Origin: VXYL01 sp963665195
Lineage (GTDB): Bacteria > Pseudomonadota > Gammaproteobacteria > Pseudomonadales > Azotimanducaceae
Assembly: GCA_963665195.1 (NCBI GenBank)
Contig: OY762070.1
Location: forward strand, 3,596,001-3,660,000
Direction of reading: 5' to 3'
DNA: 64,000 bases
Of this stretch, positions 1 through 7,157 are shown one piece after another (position 1 is the first letter of the stretch; each line of letters starts with the position of its first letter). The notes under the pieces were generated by a model that did no database searches, had not been told where the DNA came from, and worked only from the letters and a program-made list of their open reading frames with translations. The position numbers and the translations under genes were made by a program.

Positions 1-690
1 GCCTTCAACGGCGCCCAATACGATGCGGTAGCGGACGCACTGCTTGCGGCCCAGGAAGCCGCGGACTGCCGCGTGGTCGTGCTCACCGGCACCGGGCGCG
101 CGTTCAGCGCCGGCGCGGACCTCTCGGAGATGGCCGTCGGCGGCACCCCGGCGACGCACGGCTTTCGCGGGATGCTGGAAACCATCCTGGGCTTTCCCAA
201 GCCGTTCGTGCTCGCCGTCAACGGCTTGGGCGTCGGCATCGGCGCGACGCTCGCCGGCCTTGCGGACTTCGTCTTCATGTCCGCCAGCGCCCGCCTGCGC
301 TGCCCGTTCTCGGAACTCGGCCTGGTCGCCGAGGCCGGCAGCACGCGCACTTTCCCGGCCCTGCTCGGCCGCCAGCGCGCCATGTGGTTCCTGATGGCAT
401 CCGAGTGGATGAGCGCCGCGCAGTGCAAAGAAGCAGGCCTCGTCCTCGACGTTTTCCCCGACGACGACTTCCGCGCCGCCGTCCAGGCTAAGGCGGCGAA
501 GCTGGCAGCATTGCCGCCGGAGTCGCTCGCCGAGGCCAAAGCGCTGATCGCACACCGCGATCGAGATGCCCTCAAAGCTGCCATCGATGCGGAGAACGCT
601 GCGTTGGCCCGGCTCAGCGGTGGCCCCGCCAACCGGGAAGCGGTGGCCGCGTTTCGCGAAAAGCGCCAGCCGGACTTCTCATCGCTCTAG
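1..690 (+). CDS. Enoyl-CoA hydratase/isomerase family protein (5' partial)
   Basis: The reading frame is open from the first base, so the N-terminus lies outside the window; the stop is TAG at 688-690. The visible 229 residues are a crotonase fold. The oxyanion-hole segments FSAGADLSEMA and GVGIGATLAGLADFVF are present. The stretch FSELGLVAEAGSTRTFP carries a Glu in the place used by delta3-delta2 enoyl-CoA isomerases (ECI2-like), so an isomerase is at least as likely as a hydratase. The substrate would be a fatty or modified acyl-CoA in the cytosol. The next gene follows after 25 bases on the same strand and may be co-transcribed. The family is certain; the exact reaction is not. Confidence 0.9.
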   Translation, partial: AFNGAQYDAVADALLAAQEAADCRVVVLTGTGRAFSAGADLSEMAVGGTPATHGFRGMLETILGFPKPFVLAVNGLGVGIGATLAGLADFVFMSASARLRCPFSELGLVAEAGSTRTFPALLGRQRAMWFLMASEWMSAAQCKEAGLVLDVFPDDDFRAAVQAKAAKLAALPPESLAEAKALIAHRDRDALKAAIDAENAALARLSGGPANREAVAAFREKRQPDFSSL

Positions 691-715
691 GCGCCTTGCA
701 ACCCCGGTGCAGACC

Positions 716-1498
716 ATGGCCGAGTACGACACGATTGCCCGGCAGTACCGGGAGTCGAAACGGCTTGCCTTTCGGGAGCACATCGAGCGCTACACGCTGT
801 TCGAGTTGCTCGGCGACCTGCATGGCAAGACCGTGCTGGACCTCGCCTGCGGGGACGGGTTCTACGCGCGGCGGATCAAGCAGGCGGGTGCCCTGGAGGT
901 GACTGGGGTGGACATCTCGGCGGCAATGATCGAACTCGCCGAAACGGAGGAGCGGCGGCGGCCTCTGGGCTTGACCTACGTGCAGGCGGATGCCGCCACG
1001 CTCCAGCCGGGCGAGCCCGCGGACCTCGTCGTGGCGGTCTACCTGCTCAACTACGCGAGGACGCCGGAACAGCTTCTGCGCTTCTGCCAAGTCTGCCGCG
1101 ATGCGCTGCGGTCGGGCGGGCGGCTGATCGGCTGCAACAACAACGTGCGCAACCTCTCTGCCGGACCTGCGGGACCTGCCGGACCTGCGGGACCTGCCGG
1201 ACCCACCGGACCCGCCGGATCAAAGTCGTTGCGCAAGTACGGTCTTGAGCGCGCATGGCAAACGCCGCTCGCGGAAGGAGACGCCATCCGCTACACGACG
1301 TTCGATGCCGACGGGCGCACGTTCGGGTTCGACAACTACTACCTCAAACCGCAGACCCACGCCGCGGCGTTCGATCAGGCAGGGTTCCGCGATTTCCGCT
1401 GGGTGGATGTCGCGCTGCACCCTTCCCAAGCGGGCAATCCGTTCTGGGACGAGTTCATGGCCGAGCCGCCGATCACGGCTTTCGCGGCGGAACGCTGA
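716..1498 (+). CDS. Class I SAM-dependent methyltransferase with collagen-like insert
   Basis: A 260-residue soluble protein beginning MAEYDTIARQYRESK. The SAM-binding motif I (VLDLACGDGFYARRI, about residues 40-54) is followed by the acidic ribose-binding VTGVDIS, which gives a Rossmann-type methyltransferase of the UbiE/small-molecule group. The substrate cannot be told. The frame stays open upstream of 716, but the ATG at 716 is the first that gives a family-like N-terminus. Residues 149-168 form a run of Gly-Pro-Ala/Thr triplets inserted just after the strand ending GGRLIGCNNN, where homologues have a short loop. The crotonase gene ends 25 bases upstream, so the two may form an operon. 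Confidence 0.85.
   Translation: MAEYDTIARQYRESKRLAFREHIERYTLFELLGDLHGKTVLDLACGDGFYARRIKQAGALEVTGVDISAAMIELAETEERRRPLGLTYVQADAATLQPGEPADLVVAVYLLNYARTPEQLLRFCQVCRDALRSGGRLIGCNNNVRNLSAGPAGPAGPAGPAGPTGPAGSKSLRKYGLERAWQTPLAEGDAIRYTTFDADGRTFGFDNYYLKPQTHAAAFDQAGFRDFRWVDVALHPSQAGNPFWDEFMAEPPITAFAAER
1160..1219 (+). repeat. In-frame collagen-like tandem repeat inside the methyltransferase
   Basis: Nine-base units of the form GCS-GGA-CCT/CCC repeat without a frame break and encode six Gly-Pro-Ala/Thr triplets flanked by Ala and Gly. The first units alternate GCC and GCG at the Ala codon, so the true DNA period is 18 bases. The tract looks like a recent slippage expansion in a surface loop. Confidence 0.9.
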
Positions 1499-1551
1499 AC
1501 GGACGTTTGCCGGCGCGCCGTGCATGACTCCGGCGCGGCGCGTTCGTCCTT

Positions 1552-2418
1552 CTACGCAGCCACTGCCGCTGCGCTGTTGCGCTGATCGGCGCTCGCCGGG
1601 CCGAATGGCCGGTCTCCCTTCACGGTGACCCGAAAGCCGCTGCGCGTCTCCGGGTGGTAGTCCCACACGGCCATGTGCTGCACGCAGCGGTTGTCCCACA
1701 TCGCGAGCGAGTACGGCGCCCATTGGAAGCGGCACTGGAAGGTGGGGTTCTTCACATGCTCGAACAGGAAGCCGAGCAGGGCGTCGCTCTCGGCACGGCT
1801 GATTCCCTCGATGGCACGGGTGAACCCGGCGTTCACGAACAGCGCCTTGCGCCCCGTCATCGGATGCGTGCGCACGACCGGGTGCGAGGCGCGCGGGAAC
1901 TCCCGCTGCGGCTTGTGGTCGCCGTACTGGCCGGTGTAGTCCGAGACGTGCCTCGCCGTGAGGCCCTCGAGCAGCGACCGCATCGGCGCACTCAGCGCCT
2001 CGTAGGCGGCGTACATGTTGGCGAACAGCGTATCGCCGCCGTGGGACGGCACGCGGTGGATGTGCAGGATGCTGCCGAGCGGTGGCTCTTCGTCGGCGGA
2101 GACGTCCGAGTGCCAGCCGCTGCCGTTGTTGCGGTGCGAGTCCTTGTCCGTGTGGATCACCATCAGCGCCTGATCGCCATGCGCGTAGGGCGCCGCCGGG
2201 TGGATATGCAGTTCGCCGAAGCGGCGCCCGAAGGCAAGGTGCTGCTCCGGGGTCATATGCTGGCTGCGCATGAACAGCACCAGATGGCGCATCCAGGCCG
2301 CGTGGATCTCATCGAACGCGGCGTCCGAGAGCGGCTGGCCCAAGTCGATGCCGCTCACCGTGGCGCCGATGCCGGGCGTCAGCGGTGCCACTTCGATGTG
2401 CTGGTAGGTCGGGGTCAT
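1552..2418 (-). CDS. TauD/TfdA-family Fe(II)/2-oxoglutarate dioxygenase
   Basis: A 288-residue cytosolic enzyme starting MTPTYQHIEVAPLTPGIG at the ATG complementary to 2416-2418; the N-terminal text matches the family (GIGATVSGIDL). The iron-binding HxD is in GSGWHSDVS and the distal His in CVQHMAVWDYH, followed by the Arg that binds 2-oxoglutarate (RSGFRVTVKGDRPF). Family members hydroxylate taurine, 2,4-D, alkyl sulfates or similar small acids and release CO2 and succinate; the substrate here is unknown. The gene is transcribed away from the peptide-binding protein across a 130-base intergenic region that probably holds both promoters. Confidence 0.93.
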   Translation of the reverse strand: MTPTYQHIEVAPLTPGIGATVSGIDLGQPLSDAAFDEIHAAWMRHLVLFMRSQHMTPEQHLAFGRRFGELHIHPAAPYAHGDQALMVIHTDKDSHRNNGSGWHSDVSADEEPPLGSILHIHRVPSHGGDTLFANMYAAYEALSAPMRSLLEGLTARHVSDYTGQYGDHKPQREFPRASHPVVRTHPMTGRKALFVNAGFTRAIEGISRAESDALLGFLFEHVKNPTFQCRFQWAPYSLAMWDNRCVQHMAVWDYHPETRSGFRVTVKGDRPFGPASADQRNSAAAVAA

Positions 2419-2548
2419 GCGCCTCTCGCTGCGAGGAGTCCGCATTGAATGTACTCCGCGACACCAAGCGCCGCAAATCGGCGCGCCGCCGCAATCGGGG
2501 TACCGGGAATCGGCGCACCGGCACGGATACGGTGATACGCTCCAAGCG

Positions 2549-4432
2549 ATGTCGCCTGCCAAGAAGCTCCGGTTGCTGACGCCCGCGGTCGGTTTCGCGG
2601 CGGCAGTCGCGTTCGCCGGCGACGAGCCATGCACCGATTTCGAGTACAGCCACGGCATCTCCTACGTGCTGCCGCTCAAGTACGGGCCGGACTTCGAGCA
2701 TTTCGGCTACGTCAACCCGAACGCGCCCAAGGGCGGCCTGCTGCGGCGGGCGGAGATGGGCACGTTCGACAACTACAACGTCATCCTGGAGAAGGGCCGC
2801 AACGCATGGGGCTACGACCGGGGTGGCGGCATGGTCTACGACACGCTGCTCACCGGCGCGAACGACGAGCCGGTGAGCGCCTACGGGCGCTTGGCGGAGG
2901 GCGTCGCGCGCGGTCCGAATCTCGCTTGGATCGCCTTCAAGCTTCGCGAAGACGCCTATTGGCACGACGGCGAACCCATCACCATCGAGGACGTGCTGTA
3001 CTCGTTCGACGCTTTCGAAGAACACGGCTCGGTGGCGATGCGCACGGTGCTCTCGGACCTCGAGCGCTGGTTCGTCTTCGGCGAGCGCGAGATCTGCTTC
3101 GTGCGCAAAGAGGGCGTCGAAGCCAATCCCATTCTGCCGTTCGCGATCGGCGGCTGGGCCATCCTGCCCAAGCACTTTTGGGACGCGGGCGACCGCGACA
3201 TCTCGAAGACGACGATCGAGCCGGCGCTCGGCAGCGGCCCGTATCGGGTGAAGTACGCGGAACTCGGACGCATGCTGGAGTACGAGCGCGTCCCGGACTA
3301 CTGGGGCCGCGACCTGCCCGTGCACAGGGGGCGCTACAACTTCGAGCAGATCAACGTGGACTACTTCGCCGACGAGGGTGTGATGGTGGAAGCCCACAAG
3401 GGTCACGTGCTCGACGTGCGCCAGGAGGGCGTGTCCAAGAACTGGGCCACGCAGTACGACTTCGCCGCCGTGCGCGAAGGGCTGTTCAAGCGCGAGCTGC
3501 GGCCGCTCGGCCGCGTCGAAGGGCTGTGGTGGCCCATCTTCTGGAACACGGACCGCCCGTTTCTATCGGACATCCGGGTGCGCGAGGCGCTGTGGCTGCT
3601 GTTCGATTTCCACTGGACGAACCGCGTGCTCTTCTACGACTTCTACAACCTCGGCCTCAGCTTCTTCCAGAACTCGCCGATGGCCCATCAGGGACTGCCG
3701 AGCGAGAAGGAACTGGAGCTTCTGGAACCGTGGCGCGACCAGGTGCCGCCACGCGTCTTCACCGAGGAGTTCAAGCATCCGCCGAGCACCGGCTTCGGGG
3801 TCCAGCGGCACAACATCAAACGCGCCTTGGAACTCTTCGAGGAAGCTGGACTGGTCGTGCAGGACGGCAAGATGCGCGACGCCAAGACGGGCGAGCAGTT
3901 CAAGCTGGAGTTCATCGGCGTCTCCTACTACTCCATCCGCCAGAACCTGTCGCTGATGGACAATTTGAAGCGTGTCGGCATCGAAGCGACCGGTCGGTTC
4001 CCGGAAGTATCGCACTGGCTGTACCGCAGCCGCACCGGCAAGTTCGACGGCAACTCCGTGCGGCTCGGCCCCGGCCACATGCCCGGACTGCAACTGCGCA
4101 ACTGGTTCGGCAGCGCCGCCGCGGACCAGGACTACGGCCAGAACTGGGCCCGGGTGCGCAGCCCGGTGGTGGACAGCCTGATCGAGACGATCATCGGCGC
4201 GGAAACGCCGGAAGTCCTGTACGCGGCGACGCGCGCCTTGGACCGGGTGCTGCTGTGGAACTTCTACTTCATTCCGCTGGGCTCTGAACCGGGCTTTCGG
4301 CTCGTCTATTGGGACAAGTTCGGCCAGTTGCCGAGCGATGGCTTGAACGGCGTGCCGATTACGGACGCTTGGTGGTGGGACGCGGAGAAGGCGACCCGCG
4401 TAGAGCAGGGACTGGCCGAACTCGGCGAGTAG
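2549..4432 (+). CDS. YejA-like extracellular peptide-binding protein (ABC transporter)
   Basis: A 627-residue family 5 solute-binding protein. The N-terminus has Lys residues followed by a hydrophobic stretch (LRLLTPAVGFAAAVAFAGDE), consistent with a Sec signal peptide and periplasmic export. FGYVNPNAPKGG near residue 50 is the hallmark of the YejA/microcin C-binding branch rather than OppA or DppA. The ATG at 2549 was chosen because the signal peptide starts there; upstream codons read as non-coding. No permease or ATPase genes are adjacent, so this is an orphan binding protein here. Its ligand, probably an oligopeptide or peptide conjugate, is inferred from family only. Confidence 0.9.
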   Translation: MSPAKKLRLLTPAVGFAAAVAFAGDEPCTDFEYSHGISYVLPLKYGPDFEHFGYVNPNAPKGGLLRRAEMGTFDNYNVILEKGRNAWGYDRGGGMVYDTLLTGANDEPVSAYGRLAEGVARGPNLAWIAFKLREDAYWHDGEPITIEDVLYSFDAFEEHGSVAMRTVLSDLERWFVFGEREICFVRKEGVEANPILPFAIGGWAILPKHFWDAGDRDISKTTIEPALGSGPYRVKYAELGRMLEYERVPDYWGRDLPVHRGRYNFEQINVDYFADEGVMVEAHKGHVLDVRQEGVSKNWATQYDFAAVREGLFKRELRPLGRVEGLWWPIFWNTDRPFLSDIRVREALWLLFDFHWTNRVLFYDFYNLGLSFFQNSPMAHQGLPSEKELELLEPWRDQVPPRVFTEEFKHPPSTGFGVQRHNIKRALELFEEAGLVVQDGKMRDAKTGEQFKLEFIGVSYYSIRQNLSLMDNLKRVGIEATGRFPEVSHWLYRSRTGKFDGNSVRLGPGHMPGLQLRNWFGSAAADQDYGQNWARVRSPVVDSLIETIIGAETPEVLYAATRALDRVLLWNFYFIPLGSEPGFRLVYWDKFGQLPSDGLNGVPITDAWWWDAEKATRVEQGLAELGE

Positions 4433-4541
4433 TCCGGCTAGCGCCATACGTGACCTCAGCACGGGCGCGATGCCGCGACCGTACACCGCATGCCAATGTC
4501 ACGAAACGCCGCGAGTCTGTCGATTTCTCAGCCCGTTCGGG

Positions 4542-6167
4542 CTACTCAATCTCGATCTCGCCTTGCAGCGCGGCAAGGGCGCTCGAGAGCGCCAAGCAAC
4601 GGTTCGGTCGCTCCACGCCGAATTCCGGGCAGTACACGGTCTCCTCCAGCGCAGCGTGTTCCCAGCCGCGCCAAGAGACGGAAGCTTCGCGGTCGCCGAA
4701 CCGGAGCCTGCATCGACCGTGCTCCAGCGCCGCCTCGACATCCGGGTGGAAGTGCAGGCGCGCTGCCGAGTCCACCGGGCCCTCGGCATCCACCCGGTCT
4801 GTGATCGCTAAGCGGCCGGTCTGCTGCCATTGGAGGCGGCGGAAATGCACCGGCGCATGGCGTAGGTGGCGGTAGCCGTGGTGCTCAGCGGAGAGCGTGA
4901 AGCCCGAGTCCGACGGCCGCCACTCCACCCCATGCGGCCGGCAGCGCCGCCCCACGCGGAATGCGCCCCATAGTTCGGCTTGATCCCGGCCTGCCACCGT
5001 CACCGTGTTGTGGGCGCGGGTGGATCGGCAGTAGTCGCGCATCGCCCCCGCCTCGTAGGTTGAGACGCCGCTGTCTACGATCACCCGCGAGCCGGCCAGC
5101 GACAGCTCGAACGAAAAAAGGTCGGCATGGCCGTGGCCGGGCTGGTAATCCGGGCCGAGGGGCGCCGCGTCGCAGATCACGTAGTCGCCGTGGCCGTTGC
5201 GCGCACCGTAGTAGCCCGTCTCCGGCAGCGCGAACGCGCCTTCGGGCGGCGCGTGGCAGTCGAGTTCGCCCGGCGTTGGGTAGATGCCCAGCGCGCTGTC
5301 GTTCAACAATGCGATGTCGCCGTCCGGGTGCGTCATCAGCGCCAACGCTTGGGCCAGCGCCGCGGAGTACGGCGCGACCAAGGCGCGGAGCGTCGCATCG
5401 CCGCTGGCATCGAGCAGCCTGAGCGCGTACAGCACGCGGCATTGGTACATGGGCGAACGCTCGAAGTGGCCGCCGTCGGGAAGCACCTGCTCCGCCAGTT
5501 CGGCTTCCAGCAGCGCCCGGCCCTTGCGCCGCCAGCGCACCGCCTCCGGATGGTCGAAGCAGCACCCCGCCAGCGCCAATGCGATGGCGTTCTCCAACAG
5601 ATGATTCGCCGTCAGATGCCATTCGAGATTCCGTTCCAGATGGTTCGCCTGATCGCGGACGCTGGCCCAGAGCGCTTGCCGAAAGCCAGGGTCCGCGGCG
5701 GTCTCCCGAGCACGGCGGCCGAAGAACAGCGCGCACCAGTTGCCGAGCCGGAGCGACAGCGGATAGGGCGCCCAGCCGACTTGGCCAGCGCCCGGACGAT
5801 GGTGCGCGATCCAATCCAGCGCCACATCACGCGCTTCCGTGAAAGGCAGCGACCAGAGAAACTCGTGGTAGTGCAGGTTGTAGCGCCACAGCAGCGGCAG
5901 GTCGTCTCGGTCCCACACTGGCGGGTAGCCGACCTCCTCGCGGCGATTCAGGAAGCACAAGCTGCCGCCTAGAATGTCGGCCCTATCGGGGACCGAAGCA
6001 ACGGCCGGGGTGGGGAAAGGCGCCGGGCGCCAGCGCACCGGGGGCGCTGCTTCGTTCGGGTCGCCTAGGACGAAGCGCACGGGGAGTCGCCTGAGGAGCT
6101 GATGGCCAAGCTGCCGTCCGCGCAGATGCCGAACGGTGTGCAGCAGCCGCAGCGGCGCAAAGCTCAA
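4542..6167 (-). CDS. Heparinase II/III-family polysaccharide lyase
   Basis: About 541 residues from a TTG at the complement of 6165-6167. That start gives the family-like opening LSFAPLRLLHTVRHLRGRQL and has a GGGGGA stretch 9 bases upstream; the frame stays open to another TTG at 6290, so the start is not settled. The N-terminal half is an alpha-toroid (LNWCALFF-type repeats, LEWHLTANHLLENA), and the C-terminal half contains the heparinase II/III block YQPGHGHADLFSFEL and STRAHNTVTV. Members cleave uronic-acid polysaccharides by beta-elimination. No clear signal peptide is seen, which fits the subgroup found in exopolysaccharide clusters. No glycan-synthesis genes lie nearby. Confidence 0.85.
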   Translation of the reverse strand: MSFAPLRLLHTVRHLRGRQLGHQLLRRLPVRFVLGDPNEAAPPVRWRPAPFPTPAVASVPDRADILGGSLCFLNRREEVGYPPVWDRDDLPLLWRYNLHYHEFLWSLPFTEARDVALDWIAHHRPGAGQVGWAPYPLSLRLGNWCALFFGRRARETAADPGFRQALWASVRDQANHLERNLEWHLTANHLLENAIALALAGCCFDHPEAVRWRRKGRALLEAELAEQVLPDGGHFERSPMYQCRVLYALRLLDASGDATLRALVAPYSAALAQALALMTHPDGDIALLNDSALGIYPTPGELDCHAPPEGAFALPETGYYGARNGHGDYVICDAAPLGPDYQPGHGHADLFSFELSLAGSRVIVDSGVSTYEAGAMRDYCRSTRAHNTVTVAGRDQAELWGAFRVGRRCRPHGVEWRPSDSGFTLSAEHHGYRHLRHAPVHFRRLQWQQTGRLAITDRVDAEGPVDSAARLHFHPDVEAALEHGRCRLRFGDREASVSWRGWEHAALEETVYCPEFGVERPNRCLALSSALAALQGEIEIE

Positions 6168-6258
6168 GCCGCACCATCCCCCAAGGCGATCGCGCGCTTG
6201 CCGGCGAGGCCCCGCAGGCCCGCGAAGCAGACGCGGCCCGCGGCGCTGCCGCTTGCCG

Positions 6259-6897
6259 TCATCTCCGCAACCGCGCCACGAGCGGAGCAAGCGCCTTGGA
6301 CTCGGAGCATTCGGCCGCGCACATTCTCGCCTCCGCGTTGTCGGAAGTAAGCGTCACCTTCTCAACGTAGCTCGCCGACGCCACGCCTAGGACGATACCT
6401 TGCCCCGCCCCGCAGCGCGACCGGCGAGCGAAGCGTGGCATCGCCGGTGGAGCAGTTTGAGCGCACGCAGCATGTGGCACTGGCACGGGGTGCGCTCGAA
6501 AAGTGGCAGCCGCCGGGAGCACCTGTTCAACGCTCGGCCCGTCCGTCGCCAACGAGCTCCCGCCGGATGGCCGAAGCAGCAGCACCACCGGCACCTGCTT
6601 CGAGCGCTCGACGATGTCCGTCTGGAACGAAGGCAGGCTCGGGACCGCTGGCGTCATGCGCAAGAACGTTCTGGCGCTGTCACCGATTTGAACGCTGAGC
6701 GGGCGATCGGGTACGCTTGCGGCCTCCGTTCGGGGGTCGGCGATGTACGAAGGCAAGCTCGTTTCTCGCAGGTGACGGACCATCTTCCGCTCCATGCATT
6801 CCGCAAAAGCGTTCGGCGATACGACGGCAACCGCTGCGTCAAGTCGTTCCCGTGCCTGAGCCAGTTCCCGTGCATGGCCTTCGCCCAGCTCGCGCAC
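6259..6897 (-). CDS. Hypothetical protein, unrecognised
   Basis: A 212-codon frame opening with GTG at 6897. Its first two thirds have protein-like composition and GC3-biased codons (an amphipathic start, then VQIGDSARTFLRM and SKQVPVVLLLRPSGG); the last third is Ala/Arg-rich and less convincing. No domain is recognised. It would sit upstream of the heparinase-family gene on the same strand. It may be a remnant gene in the flank of the defence island or a chance open frame in GC-rich DNA. Between 6898 and 7157 nothing convincing is coding. Confidence 0.3.
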   Translation of the reverse strand: MRELGEGHARELAQARERLDAAVAVVSPNAFAECMERKMVRHLRETSLPSYIADPRTEAASVPDRPLSVQIGDSARTFLRMTPAVPSLPSFQTDIVERSKQVPVVLLLRPSGGSSLATDGPSVEQVLPAAATFRAHPVPVPHAACAQTAPPAMPRFARRSRCGAGQGIVLGVASASYVEKVTLTSDNAEARMCAAECSESKALAPLVARLRR

Positions 6898-6951
6898 AGG
6901 GAGAGCCTGCGCGACATCGGGCGCGTTGGCAGCGTAGCTGAGGCTCAGCTA

Positions 6952-6981
6952 CGGCCAATTGCGGCCAATTGCGGCCAATCC
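6952..6981 (+). repeat. Three tandem copies of a 10-base unit
   Basis: The unit CGGCCAATTG occurs twice perfectly (6952-6961, 6962-6971) and a third time with two mismatches at the end (6972-6981). It lies in the non-coding stretch about 180 bases upstream of the helicase start, at the left edge of the defence island. It could be an iterated regulator site or simple slippage. Confidence 0.75.
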
Positions 6982-7157
6982 AAGAAGAGCAGCAAGTAAA
7001 TCGACATCTTCTCAATACCTTACACGTTCTCTCGATGGTTTGGCCCTGCAAGGCCCGCATCTCATCGGATGGCCGATTCCACAGCGCACGGCCTCTGCGA
7101 ACAGCGGGTCTGCTGAGCGCCTGCACATCGATCATCCCCTACAATCCAGCGAACACC

